Shown here: positions 7,466 through 16,998 of the stretch, piece after piece
Position numbering within the stretch: the first letter of the stretch is position 1
How the letters are laid out: the number at the start of each line of letters is the position of its first letter
Assembly (NCBI RefSeq): GCF_029814175.1
Contig: NZ_CP122312.1
Span: forward strand, 1,922,001 to 1,986,000
Reading direction: 5' to 3'
From: Halospeciosus flavus
Lineage (GTDB): Archaea > Halobacteriota > Halobacteria > Halobacteriales > Halobacteriaceae
Length of the DNA: 64,000 nt
Made by a program: the position numbers and the translations under genes
The notes under the pieces: model-generated
Database searches by the model: none
Told to the model about the DNA's origin: nothing
The model's input: only the letters and a program-made list of their open reading frames with translations

Positions 7466-9502
7466 ATGACTCACCGAGAACTCCCGACCGAGCACCCCGC
7501 GGTGGTCACCTGCGGGCTGCCGTACGCCAACGGCGACCTGCACATCGGCCACCTGCGGACGTACGTCAGCGGCGACACCTACGCCCGCGCGCTCCGCAAC
7601 CTCGGCCAGCAGACGGCGTTCGTCTCCGGGTCGGACATGCACGGGACGCCCATCGCGGTCAACGCCGCGAAGGAGGGCGTCTCGCCCGAAGAGTTCGCGC
7701 TCCGCCACCACGAGAAGTACGAGGAGACGTTCCCGCAGTTCAACGTCGACTTCGACAACTACGGCCACACCGACGACGAGACGAACACGGAACTCACCAA
7801 GGAGTTCGTCCGCGAGTGGGTCGACGAGGGCCACGTCTACGAGAAGGAGATCCCCGTCGCCTACGACGCCGACGCCGACCAGTGGCTCCCCGACCGCTTC
7901 GTCGAGGGCGAGTGTCCCTACTGCGGCGAGCACGCCCGCGGCGACGAGTGTGACGAGGGGTGCCAGCGCCACCTCGAACCCGGCGAGATCGAGGACCCGC
8001 GCTCGACGCTCACCGGGAACCCTGCGGAGTACCGCACCCGCCAGCACAAGTTCCTCCGCCTCTCGGACTTCCAGGAGTACCTGAAGGGCTTCATCAACCG
8101 CTTGGAGGGGACGAGCAACGCACAGAACCAGCCCCGCGAGTGGATCGAGGGCGACCTGCAGGACCTCTGCATCACCCGCGACATGGACTGGGGAATCGAC
8201 TACCCCGGCGAGGAAGACGAGGACCTCGTCCTCTACGTATGGGTCGACGCCCCCATCGAGTACGTCGCCTCCACGAAGCAGTACTCCGAGCGCGTCGGCG
8301 AAGACGAGTACGACTGGGAGCAGGTGTGGAAGGAGGGCGACTCCGAGATCGTCCACGTCATCGGCCGCGACATCATCCAGCACCACACGGTGTTCTGGCC
8401 GTCGATGCTCCAGGCCGCCGACTACAACGAACCCCGCGCCGTCTGCGCGACCGGGTTCGTCAACCTCGACGGACAGGCGTTCTCCACCTCGCGCAACCGC
8501 GCAATCTGGGCCGACGAGTACATCGAGGAGGGCTTCCACCCGGACCTCCTGCGGTACTACCTCGTCACCGCCTCCGGCCTGGAGAAGGACGTGAACTTCT
8601 CCTGGGACCGCTTCCAGGAGCGCGTCAACTCCGAACTCGCCGACGACGTCGGGAACTTCGTCTACCGCGCGCTCCTCTTCGCCGAGCGAAACTTCGGCGG
8701 GACGCCCGACGCGGAACTCTCCGACGAGGTCGAGACGCACATCGCCGACGCGATGGACGACTTCGAGGACGCGGTCAACGACTACGACCTGAAGGCCATC
8801 GGCGAGATCGGCGTCGAACTCGCCCGCTTCGGCAACGAGTACATCCAGCGCAACGAACCGTGGCAACTCGACGACGAGGAGGCCGCGCCGGTCATCCGCG
8901 ACTGCGTCCAACTCGTGAAGGCCGTCGCCGTCCTCCTCGCGCCCGTCACGCCCGAGAAGTCCCAGCAGGTCTGGGCGGAACTCGAAGAGGATGGCGACGT
9001 CGTCGACGCGACGACCGCCGACTGCCTGCAGGAGCCACCCAGTGAGTTCGGCGAACCCGAGGAACTCTACGAGAAGATCGAAGACGAGCGCGTCGCCGAA
9101 CTCAACACGAAACTCGAAGAGCGCGTCGCCGAGGCCGAAGCCGAGGCCGGCGAGACCGAGGTCGAACTCGAACCCGTTCGCGACGAGCGCATCTCCTTCG
9201 ACGACTTCCAGGAACTCGACATCCGCGTCGGGAACGTCCTGGAGGCCGAGGGCATCGAGGGCGCCGACAAACTCGCGAAGCTCCGGGTCGACATCGGCGT
9301 CGAGGAGCGACAGATCGTCGCGGGCATCAAACAACTCCACGACCTCGACGAACTACCCGGCACGCGCGTCGTCGTGCTCGCCAACCTCGAGAAGGCCGAA
9401 CTGTTCGGCGTCGAGTCGAACGGGATGGTCCTCGCCGCCGGCGAAGACGCCGACCTGCTGACCACCCACGGCGACAGCGAACCCGGAACGAAAGTCCGGT
9501 AA
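7466..9502 (+). CDS. metG: Methionyl-tRNA synthetase
   Basis: Charges tRNA-Met, cytosolic. 678 residues in the usual order: a class I Rossmann core with the HIGH box (DLHIGHLRTY, about residues 25-34), a zinc insert with CPYCGEH and CDEGC, a KMSKS-type loop read as FSTSRN, a helical anticodon domain, and a C-terminal EMAP-II/Trbp111 OB-fold starting at ISFDDFQELDIRVG (about residue 575) for tRNA binding and dimerisation. GGAGG at 7447-7451 lies 14 bases before the ATG. It converges with the GYD gene, whose stop directly abuts this one. Confidence 0.97.
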   Translation: MTHRELPTEHPAVVTCGLPYANGDLHIGHLRTYVSGDTYARALRNLGQQTAFVSGSDMHGTPIAVNAAKEGVSPEEFALRHHEKYEETFPQFNVDFDNYGHTDDETNTELTKEFVREWVDEGHVYEKEIPVAYDADADQWLPDRFVEGECPYCGEHARGDECDEGCQRHLEPGEIEDPRSTLTGNPAEYRTRQHKFLRLSDFQEYLKGFINRLEGTSNAQNQPREWIEGDLQDLCITRDMDWGIDYPGEEDEDLVLYVWVDAPIEYVASTKQYSERVGEDEYDWEQVWKEGDSEIVHVIGRDIIQHHTVFWPSMLQAADYNEPRAVCATGFVNLDGQAFSTSRNRAIWADEYIEEGFHPDLLRYYLVTASGLEKDVNFSWDRFQERVNSELADDVGNFVYRALLFAERNFGGTPDAELSDEVETHIADAMDDFEDAVNDYDLKAIGEIGVELARFGNEYIQRNEPWQLDDEEAAPVIRDCVQLVKAVAVLLAPVTPEKSQQVWAELEEDGDVVDATTADCLQEPPSEFGEPEELYEKIEDERVAELNTKLEERVAEAEAEAGETEVELEPVRDERISFDDFQELDIRVGNVLEAEGIEGADKLAKLRVDIGVEERQIVAGIKQLHDLDELPGTRVVVLANLEKAELFGVESNGMVLAAGEDADLLTTHGDSEPGTKVR

Positions 9503-9790
9503 TCAGATGTCCTCGACGACCTTCCCGAGGTCGTCGACGTCGATGGCCTCCATCGTGTCCAGGTGGACGCCGTAGCGCTCGACGGCCATCGACACTTCGA
9601 GCGCCTGGTGTTCGTCCTCGGCGTCGAAGACCAGGAGGGCGTCGTGGTCGCCGAGCAGGACGTAGGCGTCGCGGAGTTCGCAGTCGAGTCCCTCGATATC
9701 GGCACGTACGTCTCCCCAGATCGCGGCCAGTTCCTGGACGTTCTGGAACTCACCCTCGTTCACGTCGGCGAGCGCGACGTACGTGGACAT
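9503..9790 (-). CDS. GYD-domain protein
   Basis: 95 residues with the ferredoxin-like fold of the GYD domain: MSTYVALADVNEGEFQNVQE, then LGDHDALLVFDAEDEHQALE in place of the canonical G-x-YD. Such proteins are small cytosolic oligomers of unknown role. The T-rich element before it on its own strand is weak. Directly convergent with metG. Confidence 0.7.
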   Translation of the reverse strand: MSTYVALADVNEGEFQNVQELAAIWGDVRADIEGLDCELRDAYVLLGDHDALLVFDAEDEHQALEVSMAVERYGVHLDTMEAIDVDDLGKVVEDI

Positions 9791-9901
9791 GGCGGCGGAG
9801 TAGTTCGTCCGCCACCGAAAAATCGCCTGTGGCCGATATTTTTACTCGTCGACGAGTTGTCACCGACCCTTTAACGTGCCCGCGGTCGAAGACGACTGGT
9901 A

Positions 9902-11683
9902 ATGAGGAACGCGAAGATCGTCTGTACGCTCGGGCCGGCGACGAGCAGTCGCGCTGCGATCCGCGAACTCGCGGACGCCGGGATGACCGTCGCCCGCATC
10001 AACGCGAGTCACGGGGACCTGGAGACACGTGCGGATATCATCGACACGGTCCGGCAGGTCGACGAGGCGACCGAGGAACCGCTGGCGGTGATGCTCGACA
10101 CGAAGGGGCCCGAAGTCCGGACTGCCGAGGTCGACGACCCCATCGAACTGGAGACCGGGAGCACCGTCCGGTTCGTCCCCGGTGACACCGCCACCCCCGA
10201 GGAGGTCGGTCTCTCGACGAGCATCGCCGCGGTCGAACCCGGCGATACGGTCCTCCTCGACGACGGCCGCATCGAGACGACGGTCGAGTCCGTCGAGCGA
10301 CAGACCGTCGTCGCACACGTCGACAGCGGCGGCGAACTCGGGAGTCGCAAGGGCGTGAACGTCCCCGGCGTCGAACTCGACCTCGACGTCGTGACCGAGA
10401 AGGACCGCCGCGACCTCGAACTCGCCGCCGAGAAGGGCGTCGACCTCGTCGCCGCGAGTTTCGTCCGGACGGCCGACGACGTCCTCGAAGTCTCGCGGAC
10501 CATCGAGGAGTTCGGCGCGGACATCCCCATCATCTCGAAAATCGAGCGCGCGGGCGCCGTCGAGAACCTCGACGAGATCATCGACGCCTCCTACGGCGTC
10601 ATGGTCGCGCGCGGCGACCTCGGCGTCGAGTGCCCGATGGAGGAGGTCCCCATCTCCCAGAAGCGAATCATCCGGAAGTGCCAGAACGCGGGCGCGCCCG
10701 TCATCACCGCGACGGAGATGCTCGACTCGATGGTCCACTCCCGGCGGCCCACCCGCGCGGAGGCCTCCGACGTGGCCAACGCCGTCCTCGACGGAACCGA
10801 CGGCGTGATGCTCTCCGCGGAGACCGCCGTCGGCGACCACCCGACCCGCGTCGTCGAGACGATGGACCGTATCGTCCGCGAGGCCGAGGGTTCCGACGAG
10901 TACGAAGAGCTACGAGAACAGCGCGTCCCGAACGCCGAGTCGGGGCGGACGGACGCGCTCGCCCGCTCCGCGCGCTACCTCGCGCGGGACGTGGACGCGG
11001 ACGCCATCGTCGTCGCCTCCGAATCCGGTTACACCGCCCGGAAGGTCGCGAAGTTCCGGCCCGCAGTGCCCGTCGTCGCCGCGACCCCGCAGGACCGCGT
11101 CCGCAGGCAACTCGCCCTCTCGTGGGGTGTGAAGGCCCAGTACGCCCCCTACACGGCACAGGGGACCGACGCCATCATCGAGGGTGCGGTCCAGTCGGCG
11201 ATGGACTCGGGCGCCGTCGAGAGCGGCGACACGGTCGTCGTCCTCTCGGGAATGATGACCGAGTTGGAGGGGACGGACACGACGAACATGCTGAAGGTCC
11301 ACGTCGCTGCCGAGACGGTGGCCACCGGCCGGTCGGTCGTCTCCGGGCGCGTCAGCGGGCCGCTCCACCGACTGGAGACCGGCGACCTCTCGGCCGTCCC
11401 CGAGGGAGCCATCGTCGCGCTCGACAAGGAGTTCGACGAGGAGTTCGAGGGCGACCTGGAGAAACTCGGCGGCATCGTCAGCGGACGCGAAGGGATGACC
11501 GGCTACCCGGCGATGGTGGCTCGCGAACTCGACATCCCGATGGTCAGCGGCGCGAGCGTCGCCGAGACGGTCGAAGACGGCGACGACGTCACGCTCGACG
11601 GCGAGCGCGGCGTCGTCTACGCCGGCGACATCCGGAGCGACCGCGAGCGTGCGGCCGAGCGCGGTGAGGGGGTCCACCGATGA
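9902..11683 (+). CDS. pyk: Pyruvate kinase with C-terminal PEP-mobile-like domain
   Basis: Phosphoenolpyruvate plus ADP to pyruvate plus ATP. 593 residues. The TIM-barrel and B domain carry MLDTKGPEVRT, the catalytic Lys in SKIERAGAVENLDEI and ARGDLGVE. The allosteric C domain is followed by about 110 extra residues. The extra part ends with a swivelling phosphohistidine-like domain (GREGMTGYPAMVARELDIP, about residue 530) in which the active histidine is replaced by Tyr. Such an extra domain is known from Geobacillus and haloarchaeal pyruvate kinases. The stop overlaps the next start (ATGA). Confidence 0.96.
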   Translation: MRNAKIVCTLGPATSSRAAIRELADAGMTVARINASHGDLETRADIIDTVRQVDEATEEPLAVMLDTKGPEVRTAEVDDPIELETGSTVRFVPGDTATPEEVGLSTSIAAVEPGDTVLLDDGRIETTVESVERQTVVAHVDSGGELGSRKGVNVPGVELDLDVVTEKDRRDLELAAEKGVDLVAASFVRTADDVLEVSRTIEEFGADIPIISKIERAGAVENLDEIIDASYGVMVARGDLGVECPMEEVPISQKRIIRKCQNAGAPVITATEMLDSMVHSRRPTRAEASDVANAVLDGTDGVMLSAETAVGDHPTRVVETMDRIVREAEGSDEYEELREQRVPNAESGRTDALARSARYLARDVDADAIVVASESGYTARKVAKFRPAVPVVAATPQDRVRRQLALSWGVKAQYAPYTAQGTDAIIEGAVQSAMDSGAVESGDTVVVLSGMMTELEGTDTTNMLKVHVAAETVATGRSVVSGRVSGPLHRLETGDLSAVPEGAIVALDKEFDEEFEGDLEKLGGIVSGREGMTGYPAMVARELDIPMVSGASVAETVEDGDDVTLDGERGVVYAGDIRSDRERAAERGEGVHR

Positions 11684-11886
11684 GCGCCGCCGGCGACGCG
11701 GGCGGACGTGAGTCCGGTGGCGACGAAGACGGCGAGTGGCGCTTCGGACTCGAAGACGTCGGGCCGGAGGCCGAGCCACCCGAACCGGAACCGGTCGAAC
11801 CGGAGTCTCTCGACCGCGAGAACGTCCTCTTCTTCGTGCTGGGCGTGCTCTTCGCGCTCGGCGTCTTCGCGAGTCTCCTCCTCTGA
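11680..11886 (+). CDS. Small acidic tail-anchored membrane protein (DUF7312-like)
   Basis: 68 residues: about 45 acidic, proline-rich cytoplasmic residues, then one hydrophobic helix (NVLFFVLGVLFALGVFASLL) right at the C-terminus. The start codon overlaps the pyk stop (ATGA), so the two are translationally coupled. Haloarchaeal proteins of this shape are grouped as DUF7312 (number from memory). Role unknown; the coupling with pyk may be only positional. Confidence 0.72.
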   Translation: MSAAGDAGGRESGGDEDGEWRFGLEDVGPEAEPPEPEPVEPESLDRENVLFFVLGVLFALGVFASLLL

Positions 11887-11933
11887 GCCGGGCCGACCGA
11901 ACCGTTTTCCTCGCGGACCGCCAACACGAGGAC

Positions 11934-12482
11934 ATGGCCGAGTTGTTCGGACAGTCGCTGTCGTTCCTCCTCGTGGTGTCGGGGGTCTTCCTCTGCATCG
12001 CCGAGGCACTCGCCCCCGGCGCGCACTTCGTCGTCGTCGGCGTCGCACTCCTCGTCGCCGGACTCCTCGGACTCCTCGTCCCGGGACTCGGCGCGCCGCT
12101 CGCGCTCGCGGCCGTCGTGCTGGTCGTGGGCGCGGCCGCCCTCTACGGCTACCGCCGCTTCGACATCTACCAGGGGACGGACACCGGGAAGACCGAGGGG
12201 TCGTCGGGACTCGCGGGCAAGCGCGGCCGCGTCACCGAGCGCGTCACCGACCGCTCCGGGCAGGTCGAACTCTACCGCGGCGGCGGGTTCGACGCGACGT
12301 ACGCCGCCCGGACCGTCACCGGCGAGATCCCCGAGGGGGCCGAAATTGTCGTCGTCGACCCCGGCGGTGGGAACGTCCTGACCGTCGAGGCCATCGACGG
12401 GAGCGGCGAGGACGAGATCGACCGCGAACTCGCGACCGGACGACGCGAGACCGACGCCGAACGCGAGCGCACCGGCGAGTGA
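11934..12482 (+). CDS. NfeD-family membrane protein
   Basis: 182 residues. Three or four closely packed hydrophobic segments (about residues 5-75) lead into a soluble OB-fold (about 100-160) with the NfeD ending EGAEIVVVDPGGGNVLTVEAI. NfeD proteins pair with stomatin-like SPFH proteins in membrane microdomains, and the next gene is exactly such a protein. The ATG at 11934 is chosen because a promoter element (accgttttcc, 11910-11919) lies about 20 bases ahead and the family starts there; the frame is open upstream only by overlap. Confidence 0.85.
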   Translation: MAELFGQSLSFLLVVSGVFLCIAEALAPGAHFVVVGVALLVAGLLGLLVPGLGAPLALAAVVLVVGAAALYGYRRFDIYQGTDTGKTEGSSGLAGKRGRVTERVTDRSGQVELYRGGGFDATYAARTVTGEIPEGAEIVVVDPGGGNVLTVEAIDGSGEDEIDRELATGRRETDAERERTGE

Positions 12483-12540
12483 GCGTCCTGACGGGTGCTC
12501 GCAGGGGAACGCTTATGGAGCGGTCAGCGAGTCTGTAGGT

Positions 12541-13728
12541 ATGGACACGCCCCTCGCGGCCGCGGCGGTTCTCGCGCCACTCCAACTCACCGGTGGCAGC
12601 ATCGTGTTCACCGTCGTCGCCCTCCTGTTGCTCCTGCTGGCCGTCGTCGTGGTCTGGCAGATGGTCGAAATCGTCGACGCGTACGAGAAAGAGGCGCTGA
12701 CGGTGTTCGGCGAGTACCGCGGGCTACTCGAACCGGGGATCAACTTCATCCCGCCGTTCGTCTCTCGAACCTACCGCTTCGACATGCGGACCCAGACCAT
12801 CGACGTCCCGCGCCAGGAGGCCATCACGCGGGACAACTCCCCGGTTACCGCGGACGCCGTGGTGTACATCCGGGTGATGGACGCGAAGCGGGCCTTCCTC
12901 GAAGTCGACGACTACAAGCGCGCCGTCTCGAACCTCGCGCAGACCACGCTGCGGGCGGTCATCGGCGACATGGAACTCGACGACACGCTCAACAAGCGCC
13001 AGGAGATCAACGCGCGCATCCGCCAGGAACTCGACGAACCCACCGACGAGTGGGGGATCCGCGTCGAGTCCGTGGAGGTCCGCGAGGTCAACCCCTCGAA
13101 GGACGTCCAGCAGGCGATGGAACAACAGACGTCCGCGGAGCGCAAGCGTCGTGCGATGATTCTCGAAGCCCAGGGTGAACGCCAGTCCGCCATCGAGCAG
13201 GCCCAAGGGCAGAAGCAGTCCGACATCATCCGCGCACAGGGACAGAAGCAGTCCCAGATTCTCGAAGCCCAGGGTGACGCCATCTCGACGGTCCTCCGCG
13301 CGAAGTCCGCCGAGTCGATGGGCGAGCGCGCCGTCATCGAGCGCGGCATGGAGGCCCTCGAACGTATCGGACAGAACGAGTCGACGACGTTCGTCCTCCC
13401 GCAGGAGGTCACCTCGCTGCTCGGGCGCTACGGGAAGCAACTCACGGGCAGCGACGTCGCCGAGGAGACGGAGGGCCTCGACAGCCTGGAGTTCGACGCG
13501 GAGACTCGCGAACTCCTCGGTCTGGACAACATCGACGACATCCTCAACGAGATCAGCGAGGAGGCCGAGATCGACCCCGAAGAACTCGAACAGCAGGCCG
13601 AAGAGATCATGGCCGGCAAGGACACCGGCGCACAGGAGACCGAGCAGGTCATCGAGGAGATGGACGCGGAACTCTCCGAGACGGAGTCCGAGGTCGACGT
13701 CGAGACGGAGACCGAGACCGAGAAGTAG
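12541..13728 (+). CDS. SPFH/Band 7 (stomatin-like) membrane protein
   Basis: 395 residues: one N-terminal membrane helix (about 22-45), the band-7 domain starting at QMVEIVDAYEKEALTVFGEY and including RTQTIDVPRQEAITRDNSPV, then a long coiled coil with the family's repeated Q/A-rich steps (IEQAQGQKQSDIIRAQGQKQ) and a strongly acidic tail of about 80 residues. Such proteins form ring-like scaffolds in the membrane, often with NfeD as here. The 58-bp gap suggests joint or closely linked transcription. The acidic tail is longer than in bacterial QmcA. Confidence 0.92.
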   Translation: MDTPLAAAAVLAPLQLTGGSIVFTVVALLLLLLAVVVVWQMVEIVDAYEKEALTVFGEYRGLLEPGINFIPPFVSRTYRFDMRTQTIDVPRQEAITRDNSPVTADAVVYIRVMDAKRAFLEVDDYKRAVSNLAQTTLRAVIGDMELDDTLNKRQEINARIRQELDEPTDEWGIRVESVEVREVNPSKDVQQAMEQQTSAERKRRAMILEAQGERQSAIEQAQGQKQSDIIRAQGQKQSQILEAQGDAISTVLRAKSAESMGERAVIERGMEALERIGQNESTTFVLPQEVTSLLGRYGKQLTGSDVAEETEGLDSLEFDAETRELLGLDNIDDILNEISEEAEIDPEELEQQAEEIMAGKDTGAQETEQVIEEMDAELSETESEVDVETETETEK

Positions 13729-13907
13729 GCCGTTTTGGCTGACAGGCGGCGCCTCCGCGAACCGGGGACGCGGCGCCGCACTCCCGCGAACCGTCCCCGA
13801 CCGTTCTCAGGACACACCGTATCGTCGGCCCGTCTTCGGAGATAAACTTCAGTCCTCCGTCATGCGAAGGTTTTTGCACGGTGTTCGCTTATGTGACAGT
13901 GACTTCC

Positions 13908-14531
13908 ATGGGACGGGGGCAAGGCATCGACGAGGACAAGCGCGCGACGCTCCGCCGGTTCGCCGCCGTGGGCGCGGCGAGTCCGCTGGCGAAGTTCGCC
14001 GACGGCGAGGCGGCCGCCGAGAGCGCCAGCCCCGTCCGCGAGGCCATCGCCGGCTACCTCGCCTCGACGCCGGGCGCCCACTTCTCGAAACTCCGCGACG
14101 ACCTCCAACTCGGCACGGGCGAGGCTCAACACCACCTCAGACGACTCCTCGACGCGAGCGTCGTCGAGAGCCACCGCGACGGCGACTACAGGCGCTTCTT
14201 CCCGGCAGAACAGTTCTCGGACTTCGAGCGCGTCGCGCTCTCCTACCTCCGGCGCGACACCCCGCGCGGGATGGTGCTCACGCTCCTCCGAGACCCCGAC
14301 GCCACGGGCGGAGACCTCGCCGACGCGCTCGGCGTCTCCCAGGCGACCGTGAGCAAGTACGCCGCCGAACTCGACGCCGCCGGCCTCCTCTCCCGCGAGG
14401 ACGGCTACGCGGTCGAACACCCCGAGACGCTCGTCGTCTTGCTCACGCGCTACGCCGACTCGTTCGACGCCGACACGGTCGACTTCGCGGCCGACGCCGC
14501 CGACTACGTCCGCTACGACCCGCCGGAGTGA
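13908..14531 (+). CDS. Tandem winged-helix transcriptional regulator
   Basis: 207 residues with two winged helix-turn-helix units: about residues 40-90 (HFSKLRDDLQLGTGEAQHHL) and 115-165 (DLADALGVSQATVSKYAAEL). No metal-binding or ligand motif stands out. The ATG at 13908 fits a TATA-like ggtttttgc at 13869-13877, about 35 bases upstream; a GTG at 13881 would overlap that region. Tandem-wHTH proteins of this kind are common in haloarchaea; the target is unknown. Convergent with the DUF7123-like gene. Confidence 0.8.
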   Translation: MGRGQGIDEDKRATLRRFAAVGAASPLAKFADGEAAAESASPVREAIAGYLASTPGAHFSKLRDDLQLGTGEAQHHLRRLLDASVVESHRDGDYRRFFPAEQFSDFERVALSYLRRDTPRGMVLTLLRDPDATGGDLADALGVSQATVSKYAAELDAAGLLSREDGYAVEHPETLVVLLTRYADSFDADTVDFAADAADYVRYDPPE

Positions 14532-14541
14532 ATCGAGGTTC

Positions 14542-14793
14542 TCAGGCCGTGACCTTCCACGTCGTCGACGAGGAGTAGCCCCACTTCTCGACGTCGAGAC
14601 CGACCTCCTCGCGCTGGAGCGCCTTCATGTTCGTGCCGACCTCCTTCGCCGAGAGGTCGAGTTCGTCGCCGATGAGGCGGGACTTGAAGTAAGTCTTCGT
14701 GTCGGCGTGCTCGAGGAGGTAGTCGAGGATGCGCCGCTGTTTGGCCGAGAGGTCGTCGCCCGTCTCCTGTGGTGCACTCGCGGTCGCGCTCAT
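14542..14793 (-). CDS. Small winged-helix protein (DUF7123-like)
   Basis: 83 residues. After a flexible start (SATASAPQETGDD) comes a single winged helix: SAKQRRILDYLLEHADTKTY, a recognition helix around LDLSAKEVGTNMKALQ, and a wing ending SSSTTWKVTA. It is a probable DNA-binding protein; the family number is from memory. I start at the ATG at 14793; eight more residues are possible. It ends 10 bases from the convergent tandem-wHTH stop. Upstream, a 17-bp direct repeat (14828, 14929) may belong to its control region. Confidence 0.75.
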   Translation of the reverse strand: MSATASAPQETGDDLSAKQRRILDYLLEHADTKTYFKSRLIGDELDLSAKEVGTNMKALQREEVGLDVEKWGYSSSTTWKVTA

Positions 14794-15144
14794 GATTCTT
14801 CGTTGGGAACACCCCACAAAAGGGCGTTTGGTACGGGTGGTTAAAGGAGGGGTAGAGTGGCTGTATGTGCCGAAAGTTCCGGTTCAGCGGACCCAACGGT
14901 CGGCCGTCGGACACGCGACACCGCCGGCTTGGTACAGGTGGTTAACGTCCGGCCCGAACGACGGGCAGGCGTAGAGTGCGAGCGGCGTTTTTCCCTCCAC
15001 CGTCGGAGCAAATTCCGACGAGCGCTCGCCCGTTTCACTCACGAGAACAGGCTTTTGCCGCGAGCGGTTCGCGTAGCGAACCCGAGCGGGGAAAAGGTGG
15101 GTGTGCAGAAGGTACTTACCCGCGGAAGTCCGAATATCCCGTCA
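14794..15144. other. Intergenic stretch with short direct repeats and hairpins
   Basis: 351 bases without a convincing gene between two divergent genes. It holds two copies of TTGGTACRGGTGGTTAA (14828-14844 and 14929-14945, one mismatch, 101 bp apart) and two perfect small hairpins, CGTCGGA/TCCGACG near 15002-15021 and GGTTCGC/GCGAACC near 15066-15082. The latter is of the GAGCGAA-rich type seen elsewhere in the window. A T-rich element (aggcttttgcc) near 15050 is too far from the aglD-like ATG for a leaderless start. Confidence 0.6.
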
Positions 15145-16974
15145 ATGGCCGAATCGCGCGTCGAAGTGAGCGTCGTCCTCCCCGCCTACAACGAGGAGCA
15201 CACCATCGAGGAGACGGTGGAGACGACGCTCGACACGCTCGCCGACTTCCTCCCCGACGGGACCTACGAGGTCATCGTCGCGGAGGACGGGTGCGACGAC
15301 CGCACGCCCGAAATCGCCGACCGCCTCGCCCGCGAGGACGAACGCGTCCGGCACTTCCACAGCGACGAACGCCTCGGACGCGGTGGCGCGCTCGACGCCG
15401 CCTTCCGCGCCGCCGAGGGCGAGACGCTCGTCTACTTCGATACGGACCTCGCGACCGACATGCGCCACCTCGAGGAACTGGTCGAGAGCGTCCGCTCGGG
15501 CGACTACGACCTCGCCACCGGGTCCCGGTGGATGCCCGAGAACGTCGCCGACCGCCCCGCGAAACGGGGCATCCCGAGTCGCGGCTTCAACCTCGCGACG
15601 CGCCTCCTCCTCGGTTCCGAGTTGCGGGACCACCAGTGTGGCTTCAAGGCGTTCTCGCGGGAGGCGTTCCGCGACCTCGTCGTCGACGTCGAGGACGAAC
15701 ACTGGTTCTGGGACACCGAGATGCTCGTCCGCGCCCAGCGCAAGGGCTACCGCGTCCGGGAGTTCCCCGTCGACTGGGAGCCGAAGGGCGACTCGAAGGT
15801 CGACCTCGTCCGCGACGTCTTCGGGATGGGGTCGCAGATCCTCCGGTGTTTCTGGGAGTTCAAAGTCTCCCCGTACGCGAACCGGCGGACCGGCGCGCTC
15901 GCCGGGATTCTCCTGACGCTCGTCGCCATTGCACTGATGACAGTGTACCTCGACCCGAGTGCCGTCCTCGCGGAGATGCGCGACGCGAACCCCGCTCTCG
16001 TCGCCGCCGCGGGCGCCATCTACGTGCTCTCGTGGCCCCTCCGGGGACTGCGCTACCGCGACATCCTCTCGGAACTCGGCTACCGCGAGAGCGTGGGCTT
16101 CCTGACCGGTGCAGTGTTCATCAGTCAGACCGGGAACCTCGTCTTCCCGGCCCGCGCGGGTGACGCCGTCCGCGCCTACGTGGTGAAGGCTCGCCGGAAC
16201 GTCCCCTACGCCTCCGGGTTCGCCTCGCTCGCCGTCGAACGGGTCTTCGACCTGCTGACCATCACGCTGCTCGCGGGGAGCGTCCTGCTCGGACTCGCCG
16301 CGTTCGCGCCGGAGGCCGTCGCCGACGTCGTCGCGGCTCTCTCCGGGACGGGCGAGACGCTCTCGGGCGACCAGCACCAGAGCGCGACCACCGCCATCGC
16401 CGTCGCGGGGCTGGTCGGCGCGGTCGCCATCGGGGCGGTCGGCGTCATCGTCGCCAGCGCCCGCTTCGAGGGGAACTTCGTCCGGCGGGCCGTCTCGTGG
16501 GCCAGCGACGACTCCTACGTCGCGTGGGTCGCGGACATCCTCGAACAGTTCGTCGGTGACGTCCAGCGCGTCGCCGCGGACGGTTCGGCGTTCGCCCGTG
16601 TCGGCGGGTCGAGCGTCCTCGTCTGGACCATCGACGTGCTCACGGCCGTCCTCGTCTTCGCGGCCTTCGATACGGGTCTCTCGCTCGTGACGCTGCTCGC
16701 GGTGGGCTTCTTCGCCGTCTCCGTGGGCAACCTCGCGAAGGTCCTCCCGCTCTCGCCGGGCGGCATCGGTCTCTACGAGGGCGCGTTCACCCTGCTCGTC
16801 GTCGCGCTCACGCCCGTCTCGCCCGCCGCGGCGCTCGGCGTCGCCATCGTCGACCACGCGGTGAAGAACGTCGTCACCGTCGTCGGCGGCGTCGCCTCGA
16901 TGCTCGCGCTCAACGTCTCGCTCACCGAGGCCGCGGAGGGTGCCGAACACGCCGCCACGCCGGCCGACGACTGA
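15145..16974 (+). CDS. aglD: AglD-like glycosyltransferase fused to a flippase-like membrane domain
   Basis: 609 residues in two parts. Residues 1-240 are a GT-A family 2 domain (SVVLPAYNEEHTIEETVE) with the metal-binding DTD at 99-101. From about 250 follow eight or so membrane helices of the lysylphosphatidylglycerol-synthase/UPF0104 type, with FPARAGDAVRAY and LPLSPGGIGLYEG. Haloferax volcanii AglD has this architecture and charges dolichol phosphate with the final mannose used for N-glycosylation of the S-layer glycoprotein. I infer the same role; other haloarchaeal paralogues exist, so the exact sugar is uncertain. The ATG at 15145 starts the GT fold. Confidence 0.83.
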   Translation: MAESRVEVSVVLPAYNEEHTIEETVETTLDTLADFLPDGTYEVIVAEDGCDDRTPEIADRLAREDERVRHFHSDERLGRGGALDAAFRAAEGETLVYFDTDLATDMRHLEELVESVRSGDYDLATGSRWMPENVADRPAKRGIPSRGFNLATRLLLGSELRDHQCGFKAFSREAFRDLVVDVEDEHWFWDTEMLVRAQRKGYRVREFPVDWEPKGDSKVDLVRDVFGMGSQILRCFWEFKVSPYANRRTGALAGILLTLVAIALMTVYLDPSAVLAEMRDANPALVAAAGAIYVLSWPLRGLRYRDILSELGYRESVGFLTGAVFISQTGNLVFPARAGDAVRAYVVKARRNVPYASGFASLAVERVFDLLTITLLAGSVLLGLAAFAPEAVADVVAALSGTGETLSGDQHQSATTAIAVAGLVGAVAIGAVGVIVASARFEGNFVRRAVSWASDDSYVAWVADILEQFVGDVQRVAADGSAFARVGGSSVLVWTIDVLTAVLVFAAFDTGLSLVTLLAVGFFAVSVGNLAKVLPLSPGGIGLYEGAFTLLVVALTPVSPAAALGVAIVDHAVKNVVTVVGGVASMLALNVSLTEAAEGAEHAATPADD

Positions 16975-16998
16975 ATCCGTTTTCCTCGCTCCTCTTCG

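Noticed and set aside
7430..9340. Open frame of about 636 codons opposite metG
   Set aside because: Antisense shadow of a certain gene; its composition (Val/Leu/Arg/Gly-rich without motifs) follows from the complementary codons.
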